In this document: positions 47,851 to 58,991 of the stretch, one piece after another
How positions within the stretch are numbered: position 1 is the stretch's first letter
Layout: every line of letters starts with the position of its first letter
Assembly: GCA_019095985.1 (NCBI GenBank)
Contig: CM032665.1
Coordinates: 42,392,303-42,456,302, forward strand
Length of the DNA stretch: 64,000 nt
Origin: Streblospio benedicti
Lineage: Eukaryota; Annelida; Polychaeta; Spionida; Spionidae
Direction of reading: 5' to 3'
The notes under the pieces: generated by a model
Told to the model about the DNA's origin: nothing
The model's input: only the letters and a program-made list of their open reading frames with translations
Database searches by the model: none
Translations under genes and position numbers: made by a program

Positions 47851-48080
47851 TTCTTTCACAGACTCCCCCAACTCCCAACTCTCCTCAACGACCAGGGGAC
47901 GCTTTGATCGTCACAAGTCACATAGGGCCCTAGTACCGACTGCTACATGTTGCACTATCCTGGCCATCTCTGGAATACTACATTCGGCATCGGAGAGAGT
48001 GAGCGAGTTCAACTCAATTTCTAACTAGGGATACTACCCGGTGGCTTCACCTGAAGCACCCGGGTCCTTGTCTTCCACCA

Positions 48081-48425
48081 AGTGTGAAATAATCGGGAAG
48101 GCTATGTGAACGTGTTTTGGAAGATCGTGGAATCAAACTCACGACCTCCCGTCTATGATTCATACCAGTCATATGTCATAGGCGGGCGTGCTACCATTAA
48201 CACTAATCCCCCGAGACACAAGTTACATACTTCGGTTTTCACCTATATCAATTTTGTGCAATGCACTTTACTGCCTTGGATACTATTATTAGCCTATCCA
48301 GCCTCGCAGCCTTAATCAATCATAGCCTGCTTTATACTATTACGAAGCAGTCATCTAGACACACAGAGCCACGCACACCAGCCTTACAGGCTCATCCGGG
48401 CGTACTCTGGGCCATTTCTTTCACA
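48081..48425 (-). repeat. tRNA-derived SINE, copy B
   Basis: Same order and orientation as copy A, starting AGTGTGAAATAATCGGGAAG, with scattered substitutions and a short deletion (CCTCCGA missing). The two copies are separated by 230 bp of unrelated DNA. Confidence 0.75.
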
Positions 48426-48480
48426 CATAGCTATAACTTGTTGTATTCGTTCACTTTTGGTAGAAGCACAGTACAATCTC

Positions 48481-49256
48481 ATATCCAGTCCACTAATCCC
48501 ATATGATCCAATATCCATCGCCAGTACCCCCTACAGTCCCATATCCCACTCTACCCACCCCCACCAATCCCATATCAACCCTAGCTTGTTTCCCCACAAT
48601 CTCATATCGACCCCACTGCCCCCGCAATCACATATACTACCACAACAATCCCACATCCACCCCAACTACCCACCTCCCTACTCAACTCTCAGAATCCCAT
48701 ATCCACCTCACTATAATCAAATATCGAAATATCTAATATCTAAAGATAGGCACCCCCCAATTCCATATCCACCCCACAACCCCACATAATCCCATGTCCA
48801 CCCACTACCCAGCAAAATCTCATATCCACCACCACTACACCCCATCTCATATCCACCCCCATTACCCCGTCCCGACCCCCATCAGATATGTACCACCCAC
48901 TGTCCCACCCTCCGGTCTCATATCCGCAACTGCCCCCCCCCCATCTCATATCAACCCTACACCACCACCACCTCTCATATCTCCCCCACTGGCCCCTTCA
49001 TTTCACATCCCCCTGCCCTACTGCCCCCCCCCCCCATCTTAAATGAAGCCTCACCCTGCCCACACTGCTCCCCATCTCATCTCATCTCATGTCCCCTCCC
49101 CCCACTGCCCCCTATCTCATATACCCAACTCCCCCCACCCGCCCATCTCATATACCCCAACTTCTCCCCCTATCTCATATTCCCCCGCCCTATCTCATAT
49201 ACCCTCACTCCCCCTCCATCTCATATCCCCACTGCCCCCTCCCATCTCATATACAC
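48481..49256. repeat. Pyrimidine-rich minisatellite with CATCTCATATCC motif
   Basis: Dozens of copies of (A)TCTCATATCC or CCCATATCC, separated by variable C-rich spacers of 10-35 bases (ACCCC, CCCACTGCCCC). The purine/pyrimidine strand asymmetry is extreme. Long proline-rich frames here are artefacts of the repeat. Confidence 0.85.
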
Positions 49257-49289
49257 CGTGCACACAGACACAGACACAGACACAGACAC

Positions 49290-49372
<83 letters not shown>
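49257..49372. repeat. (CA)n microsatellite with CACAGA prefix
   Basis: Four to five CACAGA units run into about 40 uninterrupted CA dinucleotides ending at 49372. The minisatellite motif resumes on its right to about 49450. Confidence 0.97.
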
Positions 49373-49374
<2 letters not shown>

Positions 49375-49779
49375 CCCCTCTCCCATCTCATATTCATCCC
49401 TCCACTGCCCCATCTCATCTCATATTCACCCCCAATGCCCCCCCTGTATTCCATTTTGTTGCTTAATATACTGGTGTTCATATTAAAACCATTTGAGACT
49501 GAGATGATATAAATCATGGTCATTATTCCTGAGTGCAACTACGTGTGATGTGGTGATGTAGTGAAACAAGAACTCGCGGGTTTGGCAACATATTTTAATA
49601 CTAGCTGGTTTAATTCTACAATATTCTAGGTAAAGTGAGAGATGCCTCACAGTAAACAAAGTTAAGTTCATTTCTGAGTTATTTTTAAACGTGTACATAC
49701 ATGATGCATACATTTTACTTCTACGCTTATTTGATCTACAGACTACTGTTATAATCGAGCTTATTCAGGCAGAAGAGAG

Positions 49780-50215
49780 AGAGGAGGGACGCGGAGTGAG
49801 GGTGACTGGATAAGATGGTGGAGAGGGTGGGAAAGAAATCACGTGTGTGCTCTGTGAAATCGGCTGAACGAGTGGGGAGATAGGCGAGGCTGGGCGAAGT
49901 GAGGGGCCTGGATTTTACGCGGGTGCGGGCGGCCGGCAGGAAGAGAGGGCCCAGATGACCTTGGGAGGATCCAGGGCGCCGGATGTGACCCGTGGCGGGG
50001 CCGAGGTAGGCGGGCCGGCGCCAGGGGAAGAGACCTTGACCTGGGGTGACGTGGTGCGACTGGATTGAGGTCAGACGGGCGGCGGCGGGCCGAGGTCATT
50101 GCCGGGTGTCGGCTTATCAGAGGAGTGACCTGGATCTGACCTAGGGGCAGTGGGAGATGTGAAAAGTAAGACAGGGTCGCGATGCCGTGACCTGAGGTTA
50201 GCGAGTGCACCAAGA
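49780..50215. promoter_or_regulatory. GC-rich island with seven TGACCT half-sites, one perfect DR5
   Basis: TGACCT occurs at 49956, 50037, 50126, 50137 and 50188, and its inverse AGGTCA at 50068 and 50093. The pair at 50126/50137 is spaced by exactly five bases, the DR5 arrangement bound by RAR/RXR-type nuclear receptors. The island is GC- and CpG-rich in an AT-rich setting. No gene is seen within 3 kb, so its target is unknown. Function is inferred from motif only. Confidence 0.45.
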
Positions 50216-50435
50216 ATAATGCCAACAAATTGCACGTATGAATTTAACACAGTTAAAATGGTGTGATACAATGCCAGGTAAATTTTATTTTTTCTCTAAT
50301 TGACGATGTTTATAATGAAAAATTAGTGATACTGTGTAACTATATTGAAAACAAATATTTTTTTCATGTAATATTAGTATTTGAGGCTCTGAAAACTTTA
50401 TTTCTAATGATTTTAAAGAATCTTAAAATAACATG

Positions 50436-50963
50436 TGAAACATAGCTTGTACATCTGATTGTACAACACGCGTGTGGTGTAGATAAGCCTTAAATTATCC
50501 ATTTCAGTACATGCAAAAATGTGGTACGATGTATTACAACATTTTTGCGTTTCAAATCAAACTGAATGTGTCACAGTATATAAAGTGCAAAAGTGTGGTA
50601 TCAATTCATACAACATTTTTGCACATCAAGTTTACATTAGATTTGATTGACCATAACTGTACAAAAATGCTGTACACATTCATAACACACTTTTGCATTT
50701 ATATTTTTTGTATTATGTCACGTGGGTATTATGTAGAAAAATGTTGCAATCTTATATATTACATTTTTACGCTTTGAATATTCCTGTAAAAGACCCAGCA
50801 TTGTTTTTGACGAAAGGTTTTAATTCTTATTAAGATGTTTATGCATATCATAAAATATGTAAATGATAAAATTTTGGTTATTTAAAAATATATTATCAAT
50901 GTATAATACACTTTTGCAGAAAATCTTAGATTTTGGATCAAAAATGCTTTATACATTTTTGCA
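50436..50963. repeat. Array of small palindromes with 74-bp period
   Basis: Four clear 38-base imperfect palindromes start at 50512, 50586, 50660 and 50734, exactly 74 apart. Each has the form TGCAAAAATGT-GTA...TAC-ACATTTTTGCA. Decayed units fit the register at about 50436, 50808 and 50881, and a short one at 50938. DNA between the palindromes is not conserved. Confidence 0.75.
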
Positions 50964-51299
50964 TTCTACCATCGATATGAAAGGACACAAACCGTAATTG
51001 CAGACGATCCCTTAAGCTTTAGGTACATGTACAAAATATGCAATAGGACAATAGAAAAAGGCTGCAAATGTTTTTTATTGTTGTTTGTGTCTCTGAAGGG
51101 TTAAACTCAAACACGTATTCACAATGATTAGGCAGCGAATAATGGTATTAATGACAGCCGTTGCACTTAATCTTGCTCACCAATAACGAAAGGAGGAGGA
51201 AAGAAGAGAGAAAATGATACAAGAGACTGTAGAAGATGAAGATGATGAAGCTTCTGGATGCGGCCTTGAAGATGTCCAAGTTGATGCTGGCCAGCAAAG

Positions 51300-51740
51300 A
51301 CTACCATATAGTTACTCAGAAAAGGTTTTGGGATACGGCCTTGGGTCAGTCCTGATCTTCGTCTGCTGTATGGTCGTTAATGACCCAAGTGAGAATAGGT
51401 GACCCAGATATTTACTTTAATTACCTGAGGATTACACCTGCCATCTTTGAAGAGATTTTGCATAGAGCAGAGCCACGCATAACAAAGAAAAACACTGGAT
51501 GGTGTAAAAGTATTACTACCTCTCTGAAGCTGGCTGTCACCCTCCGTCATCTGGCAGCAGGTCATAAATACCCAACATTGGTATATGATTTCAGGGTTAG
51601 TCGTCACACCATCACGGGATTCCTACCACAAATTTGCAAAGCAATCCATGTAGAGCTTTTCTGACGAAGTGATGCACTTACTACAGAATGAAAATGCATG
51701 GCGAGAAGTGGCTGCAGAATTCTTCGGCATGCTTTGTTCG
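51300..51740 (+). pseudogene. Harbinger (PIF) transposase fragment
   Basis: The frame at 51380-51664 reads DPDIYFNYLRITPAIFEEIL, then LAVTLRHLAAGHKYPTLVYDF and RVSRHTITGFLPQICKAIH, the N-terminal part of Harbinger nucleases (HARBI1-like). Just upstream RFWDTALGQS, then a stop and SSSAVWSLM continue the family alignment in the same frame. Downstream DEVMHLLQNENAWREVAAEF continues in another frame. At least one stop and one frameshift, and the DDE core is missing: a dead copy. Confidence 0.75.
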
Positions 51741-51945
51741 TCTCGGCCGTGTCCCGTCAACTACAACATCTCTTACGGCTCGTGCGGCTCGGTGACTTTG
51801 GCATGCTTGGTCTTCAGACTGTTACGTAATAAATATTGATACATAACAGCCGATCCACCCCAAAATGACAATTCGGGCGTCTTTTGGAGGATCTGGAGCT
51901 AAGATCGCCAATGTGAAATGGGGGGTTATAGAGACCTGCATATAA

Positions 51946-52275
51946 AGCCCGCTTTACACTATAGCGAATTCCACCTACGTACCTCTACGTACAATGGCGA
52001 ACAGGCAAATTCGTCAGGAAATTTTGAACATGTTCAAAATTCGTTGACGAATTTACTGGTTGGTTTAGGTTCGTTAGAAATAGTTATGCTGCGTCTAGAG
52101 ATCGCAGAACATTCGCACGTACAAGTAACACTTCGTTTGTCTTAGCAACTTGTCGTACCATGCATTTTTACTACGTTCAATGCCGCCACAATACGCCCAA
52201 GTTGACGACGTGACATAATGCGTACAAATGCGTTGCACGGGTTCGCCCATGATCGCTCTAGTGTAAAGCGGGTTT
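51946..52275. mobile_element. Harbinger-type MITE with TAA target duplication
   Basis: The left end AGCCCGCTTTACACTATAGC and the right end (CTCTAGTGTAAAGCGGGTTT) are inverse over about 20 bp. TAA flanks both sides (51943-51945, 52276-52278), the three-base duplication typical of PIF/Harbinger. Non-coding, 330 bp. Confidence 0.8.
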
Positions 52276-52278
52276 TAA

Positions 52279-53296
52279 GTCTGATATACGTTGGATGACT
52301 GGTATAGACCGTATGTAATATTTATATAGTGCTTGCTTAGTCATAGTTGCGGGTGCGTTATGTTTGTACAAATATGACTGTCCTGACTGACCTCGGTGGG
52401 TTGCTTGTTCCTAATGGCTATTTGTACATACTATTACCACCATATAGCTTAAGATTGACTAAACACTGGTCATGGCGTAAAGTTAACTTAGACATCAGAC
52501 ACGATGGAAAAATAGAGCACATTATTGGGAGTACTATAGGAGTAGTGTAGAAACAGCGGAACATCCACAGGGTGATCCATGGAGAGAACTTGGAGGCTTC
52601 CAAGTCTCTCTAATATCTGTCTAACATGCATAATTCTACAACTCAAGTTACCTGTCTAATTTTAACAATATTTGTATGGTAACAGTTGTAACACCATGAA
52701 TACTACAACTACAGTTGTTAAGAAATTACAAAACCCTTTTTGAAAGGAGACTTCAGTATCGAAAAGAGTTAATATAAAATGATAATTCAACTTTAAAACT
52801 TTACAGCTATGGCTTAAAATCGTAGTAGAAAAGAACAAAAAAAAAATAAAAGTAATGGAAATATATACTTTTAATCACACATCCATTTATTTTTTGAAAT
52901 TAATTAATTTGTCAAAAATAATTTTACAATATCGTTACAATATCGTGCATGAGTATTCGTGTGTATGTTTTGGGTGTTGACTTGTATTGACTCATATAAT
53001 TGGACTTTGTTTATGACATGTAAACCACCTAGACTGTCCGGTATAATATCCTTCTTGTAAATGAGCATTTCATTTAGAAGACGAATGTCTATGTCCTTTT
53101 GTTGGGGTTGGTTCACTGTGTGACCGATCCTTTAAAGTAAAGCTAAAATTGGATGGTTATTATATAACCATGATGAAAAATTCCAGAAACCAAAATCAGT
53201 TGTTTGTTTTATTTTATCAATCATCATTAATGAATTAGTATTGATGCATAGAGCTATACATTAAGATTTATTTACATGCACACTACATAATTATCA
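52279..53296. other. No gene recognised
   Basis: AT-rich and probably holds the 3' untranslated region of the UGT-like gene at its right end. Nothing else supported. Confidence 0.5.
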
Positions 53297-53974
53297 TCAT
53301 TCATTTTTAATTTTTGATTTTCTTACATGGGATAAGAGTTTGCATACACACCTATAGAAAAGGAGAACAGAGATGACAAAAACACTAAACACAGCTATAA
53401 TATCAACCATGTACAGTTTATACCATGGCATATCCACAGCATGTGATCTGAGGTGTTCACAGCCAAACTTCATCACGTGGTTCACCCAGTAGGCGACTTC
53501 TTCAGCAGGCAGCATTGGCCGATCTTTGAGGATGGCTGACAGGTGTTGAGCATTAATCTTATACACAGGGTTGTTCAGAAGCTCATCAATGGCAGATTTC
53601 AACTCTTCCTCGGTGAAAGAATCAATTTTCAGAGATTTACCCACAAGTTGGTGCTCCATTTGCATTGCATTTTCAAATTGGTCGCCAAATATTGGAAAGG
53701 AAATCATTGGCACCCCATGGTAGATAGACTCGTACTGACCACTGTTCCCTCGATGAGTGATGAAAAGTGAAGTTTTATTTTGTGCAAGAAGATCATTTTG
53801 TGGTAGCCAAGATCTTATGTGTACGTTCACTGGGATTTCAATGGATGACATATCTGCTGGATATCTCATGATTATGGTTTGTTTCATGTGTTTAAAAACA
53901 GAGATGAATTTTTGTAAAATTGGTTCTGGAATCTCAGCTACAGCGCTGCCCATGGTGAATACGACAATGCCGTT
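53297..53974 (-). CDS. UDP-glycosyltransferase, C-terminal half (possibly a pseudogene)
   Basis: Reads NGIVVFTMGSAVAEIPEPIL through the UGT signature region (SWLPQNDLLAQNKTSLFITH, then HGVPMISFPIFGDQ) to a single membrane helix (LYMVDIIAVFSVFVISVLLF) and the basic tail KSKIKNE, a KxKxx-type ER retrieval signal. Known role: transfer of sugar from a UDP-sugar (binding DQ conserved here) to small lipophilic acceptors in the ER lumen. Oddities: the signature THGG reads THRG. Only about 226 of the usual 520 residues are present. The frame closes at TGA 15 bases upstream of NGIVV with no usable acceptor before it. Either an exon border was destroyed or this is a 5'-truncated copy. A SINE begins 70 bp upstream. 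No N-terminal acceptor-binding half appears to its right. Confidence 0.75.
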   Translation of the reverse strand, partial: NGIVVFTMGSAVAEIPEPILQKFISVFKHMKQTIIMRYPADMSSIEIPVNVHIRSWLPQNDLLAQNKTSLFITHRGNSGQYESIYHGVPMISFPIFGDQFENAMQMEHQLVGKSLKIDSFTEEELKSAIDELLNNPVYKINAQHLSAILKDRPMLPAEEVAYWVNHVMKFGCEHLRSHAVDMPWYKLYMVDIIAVFSVFVISVLLFYRCVCKLLSHVRKSKIKNE

Positions 53975-54045
53975 TTGGCATTTTCATATATAGATTTTCC
54001 TAATGTGTTTTTCCCAGTTTGCTTGTGGATACGATTTTATTCCTC

Positions 54046-54232
54046 TCTCTCTCTTTTCTATGGCAAGCAAGCTCCTACCACTATTCTGACATAGCTGAAG
54101 ACAGGCTTTTTCAACCCTAAGCTTCCATATGACTATGTCAAGTGGCCCTGAAGGGACTCGAACTCACGACCCGAAGGTTGTGAGACCAGAATGATACCAT
54201 CATCCCAAGCAGCGAGCTGTTAAAAGTTTACA
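54046..54232 (-). repeat. tRNA-derived SINE, most complete copy
   Basis: The minus strand carries the B-box-like GAGTTCGAGTCCC (near 54153-54165) and a tRNA-like head starting at the AGCTCGCTGCTTGGGATGAT side. The plus-strand left end is CTCTCTCT followed by GGCAAGCAAGCTCCTACCAC. Partial relatives lie at 8205 and 17744. Confidence 0.7.
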
Positions 54233-55620
54233 GGGACGAACCGGAGACTGAATTTAAGGCACGCTACAACAACCACAAACATTCATTTTTAAAAGAAATT
54301 TTGAAAAATGTCACCGAGGTAAGCACGTACATGTACATATGGAAATTAAACGGTGTTTTGCATAAATAAAATTTAAGAAAAAAAACGAAAACAAACAAAC
54401 CATAAGCATCTTTTTATATCTCTAGCTATTGCATATTTCCAGTCCAACGAGCCGGGACGTACATGTATAATACAGGTACCGGAACAAACCGGCAAAAACT
54501 ATTTCATTTAACAAAAAAAAAAAAAAAACCCGTTATAAAGCCACTGCGTGTGACTGCAGTATTTTGATGTGTGGTGCGTTTTTTATCCTCATTGTTTTAT
54601 CACACGCACATCTCTATTCTGTATTGCCATTTTAACAGTGGATACATGTACTTCACCCTCATGATGTCTTAAATTTAATTGATATAAACTTAGTTTATAA
54701 ACTTAGTTTTAGTGGTGGAATAGATATCGGAATAATTATACACATTATATAACAATTAATGTGAATCTTGAAAATCACCAGAATCGTGGAAACTTGTGGA
54801 AGGATGTCAGACGTAATCACGCAGGTAAGAGCTAAGTCAAGCCAGAGATTGTTTAATGGTAATACTCTTTGGTCAAACAGCCAATATAACTGTGTTTGAT
54901 TTTAACTCGCTATTCTTAAGGGGCCGGTCATTTGTATTGGGTAGTTTTTTTTCTGGCATCATCGAACATTAAATAACATCAGTAGAATTTACCTCAAAAT
55001 AATCTGTTAAAATATGATAAGAAATTCAATGAATTAAGTCATATACTATTAACCTCTATCCGTTCAACTGAATCAAAGTTGTTACATAAGGAATAAAAAT
55101 ATTACTTCTACATGAATTTCCTAAACCTTACGGAAATATTCAGAGCATGAATGAAAGGTCCATTCACCGCAGGCAGAAACAAGAACGCTTTTCATACTGT
55201 GAATACTGGAACTGTGCATTTGCGTTTATGATGTGACGACTGCACGTTTCAGTTATCATAATTTAGTCATCTAATATATGATTATGTCACAGAAATTAGA
55301 ATATATTTCAGATTTGAAAAAAAATATAACCCTAATTGTTTTGTCATATAGTGCATATTAGTAGCATATAACTGTGTCATATATGAACAGAAAGCAAATC
55401 GTATCAGTATTCACATGCAAAAACATTTGTCTCGATACACCAATTGGTTTGACTGTTATACTTGATTATGTGACCCCTGCCCCCATTCAACAATTTTCAC
55501 AATGTCAATGTGTGACGACCGTTATGTATCTTCATTCATGCCAATGGTTTTGAAGGTAATGCTCCATTGTATTAAAAGGCAAACTATCGTTTTGTTCACA
55601 CATTACACTTAAATGACACA
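54233..55620. other. No gene recognised
   Basis: AT-rich intergenic DNA with a short A-run near 54515. No supported feature. Confidence 0.5.
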
Positions 55621-58560
55621 CTATTCTTCATCACCAGAATGAAGTGCATCCCAAATATTGTCTACAATGCTCAGTGGTTCAAGAGAATCCTCATCTTCGT
55701 CCTCATCAGCAAATTCATCAGTCGCTTCTGCTTGGTTATCCAGCAGAATATCAATCAACTCCTGAAAAAAGAAATGATCAGCCTATTTGTGTATGTATAA
55801 TGCCATATATTGTAGCATATAACATTTGGATGTATATAATAGTTGAATATACCATTGGCATGATATCTCCATCACACCACTCATATGCAAGTTTTCCATC
55901 CACCATTTTCCAGCCATGTGTATCAGGTGTAGGAATTTCGGGATGCTGCTCAACTGAATGCTTCCATATGACTGCTTGGTAGTTTGCCCTGAGGATATGC
56001 ATCTTCAATGTTGAGGAATAGGGAGGAAGAAGACTCAAGTCTGTGCCTTCTGATTCTGAAAGGACTAGTGTTCTACCAGATTTGAACTTTTGCTTAGCCA
56101 AGTCATAACGCAGCTTGTTAATATCATTGTACTTTCTTCCTGCTTTGGCATAGAGACAGCATGTGAATTTTTCCATTTTGGTCATGGTATCTGTTGATAC
56201 ATCTTCCTCACTTCCAAGATCCTTGAAAGAACTTAAGAAGTCAGGATTCTTTTTCAGAATCGTCAATGGTTTGAGCTTGCCCCGCCTTACAAAAGCACTG
56301 TTTGTGTCGCATCCAGTAAATGCATGGAAACTAAGAAACGCATCACATAGTTTTGTGCCATGAATGTTGAATAGGGTCTTTATGCTCAATAGTCTCCTCT
56401 TGTCATCATTGCCTGTGTCAAAATACATGTTGGCATCTATCCTGCTGCAGCAGTACAGCAACAAGATAAAGACATCTGTGTCCGGTGATCGAAAAATAAT
56501 ATCTTTTTCAACATTTGATGCATGACAGCAGTGAAGAATGATCCTTGTATCTTCCTCTTCTTGGGAACTGGCAAGCTCTTGAATCACTCTTCTTTTTACT
56601 TCCTTGCCATCATTGTTTGACTGAGCAATGCATCCTTCTCCATACACAAACATCAGCTCTCTGCCATGTAACTTTGCAGCATATTCATCTTTTTGCCATT
56701 CTGCCAAAAGAAGTCGAAGAAGTTGTTCTTTGTTCTTAGAATTCTGGAGAAATGACTTCCCGTCCTTCGGCACTTTTGTGGATGGTCCTTTGATCAGAAA
56801 AGGTTCAGACGTTCCTCTCCTGTCATGTTCTGCAAATTTGATAGATTGATCTTTGTGTGTATCAGTAACAAAGTCTACCCTCTGTGCCTGAGGTAACACG
56901 CAGAAAACCTTTGCTGCCAACTGTGCTTATCAGGTAGACTTGTCGTAGAGTGAATGGCAGCATTCCCGTCCACAATTTGAATAGCTTCTGGTATTATGAC
57001 ATCTTTGAGCACTTGTGGTTGATTCCAAATTATTGTGTAGGCTTTCTTTGCTGCTGCTAAATCAAAGGTTACAAATGTGTATCTTTGATTCAACTCCTTG
57101 GTTGATTGCTGGGACATATGTAAGATGTGTTGTACTGTAGCACTTTCTGTGATAGGGGAGTTAACTGGTGCCACATAGTCGACAGTTGTTTGTTTGATAG
57201 ATGTTTCTTGAGCAGTTTGTGATACCCATCCAGTCCATTCAGGCACAGATCGTACTCCATCAGACTGTATTCGAGATAGAAACCACAGAAAATCAGACAG
57301 ATTAGCATCATGAAAGATCTCCGGTACTGGGCTTTGTGTTTCAATGACAACTATGTTGGGCTCTACCTTGGCTTTTATGTTTCAAGGCATTAGACGCTCA
57401 GGATGGTAATCAACTGATCTCTTTTTGCTAGCCGAGGGCCTAAATTCTTCTTGTGGGATAGCCTCTTCATCTTGTGGGATGGTCTCTTCTGAATTGACTT
57501 CTTGCATGACAATACCATGAGTAGAGTGGGTGGTTCCTGCACCAGAGGGGGCTTCTTCATTAAGATCAAAGTTATCCCAACAGAAATAAATCACTTCATT
57601 TCAGTCATATTTCACAGAATTGGGAAGTACACTATTGCTTTCTTTTATAGCATCACACACTGCTGTTTCCAGCTCCAACAGAGTAGAATAAGACACACAA
57701 TGTCCAAAATGATTCTAGATGCTGACCACTTCTGCACTCCCTGTGATATGTCGTACAGTCATTCCCAACAGGAGGTGCTTTGGCATCTTGTACATTCCAT
57801 TACACACAGTGTAGGAAATATCCTGGGCAATGGAATTAGCTACTCTTTCTTTCCTACTGGACAGTTTTGATGAATCAAGATGACCAGAGAGCAAACATGA
57901 AAGGAACTTCAGAAGCAGATCTGGTGGAGATGTGCTGCTGGAGAGTAGGTACGACGCAGAAGGTGGCCATGGAATTTCAGCTGATCTGAAGTTTTCAATG
58001 ATCTGTCTTCGAAGCAGAAGGGCGGCTTCTTCTAGCCTTTTAGGTTTGGATGCAGCAAACTCAAAAGCTGCTTCAACAGCGTGTCCTGTTGTTACATCAT
58101 TGGAATAGACCAATTCACTGAGGTAATTAGGTTGCCAGAATTATATTCTGTTTCCAAAGTGATTGATAAGTTTTGATTTTAATTTGTAGATCTTGTAAAT
58201 AGGATTGTAGAATTTTGGCCAATTGGCAAGCATGTATGACATGTACTTCTCACTTAGCATCGTCATTCTTTCAACTTGCTTGTCCCTAATTATTGTTTCT
58301 TCAATATATGTAACAATATATTGTAATGATTCTTCATGAGCTCTCTGTGACTCAATTGCATCACCATCCTTCCCTGACGCTTGTTCATTTCTAGTGCTGT
58401 TTCGAGTATAATATTTGCGACAAGAATTGTTATATTTGGCCTCACTAGCAATGAGATCGATACCTTGGATTTCTTTCAACAGAGCGAGATCTTCTCCATC
58501 TTCTGCAGCCTTCTTGATGGATGTTTCAGATGTTTTGGTAACACATTGAACCCCCGCTTG
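55621..58560 (-). pseudogene. Decayed member of a repetitive invertebrate family (SPDTDVF / GCDTNSAF motifs)
   Basis: Coding pieces run N- to C-terminal from right to left: ASEAKYNNSCRKYYTR (zinc-ligand-like start), TTGHAVEAAFEFAA, CWDNFDLNEEAPSGAGTTHS, VTFDLAAAKKAY, VDGNAAIHS, EEEDTRIILHCCHASN, FRSPDTDVFILLLYC, FHAFTGCDTNSAFVRRGKL, LRANYQAVIWKHSVEQHP. The last exon (55621-55761, acceptor TTTCTTTTTTCAG) adds an acidic tail ending NIWDALHSGDEE. I recognise the motif order as a very common family in invertebrate genomes, but I know no settled function. The acidic SPDTD and GCD motifs recall PIN/XPG-type nucleases (inference). The longest piece, 55853-56920, is open for over 350 codons. Overall the unit is broken by several stops and frame changes, so it reads as a transposon-like fossil. 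Confidence 0.7.
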
Positions 58561-58660
58561 GCGTCGCTACCGTCTCAGTGGCAGACGCACGACGTAACGG
58601 TTTTGGCGACACTGTGTCTGCCATGACCGGGCCACGAACTTACGACGCAAACAGCTACTG

Positions 58661-58990
58661 ATGACCACTAATGTTATGAAATGAAAAAATCTGTTTTTGT
58701 AGTTGATTTACATTGTGTTAAATGATATGTTTTGATAAGTTTTTGCTAGTACCTAAACGTGATGTTAACTAACAATGAAATGATATATAGGATTAAATAT
58801 GATTATATAGGATTAAAAAGCTTGCCATGTTCAATTCATAGAATGGGGGGTGGGGTCCCATAATCTGAGAGTGTAGCAATATAGTTTAATAAATCAAATG
58901 TAATGAGCGTAGTATTTGTTGTTGTGTGACGTCTTAACTGCTGTATAAAATAAGTGCCAAAGATTTAAAAATTTCAAGTTTATTTAATTT
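58661..58990. other. No gene recognised
   Basis: AT-rich DNA between the decayed gene and the ribozyme-like motif. No supported feature. Confidence 0.4.
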
Positions 58991-58991
58991 T

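Noticed and set aside
49043-49486. Long proline- and His/Thr-rich open frames on both strands
   Set aside because: They are products of the CATCTCATATCC minisatellite and the (CA)n tract. All frames stay open because of base composition.
49839-50228. Minus-strand frame of 129 residues rich in Pro and Arg
   Set aside because: GC-rich composition keeps the frame open. No domain, no splice sites, and a regulatory reading of the island is better supported.
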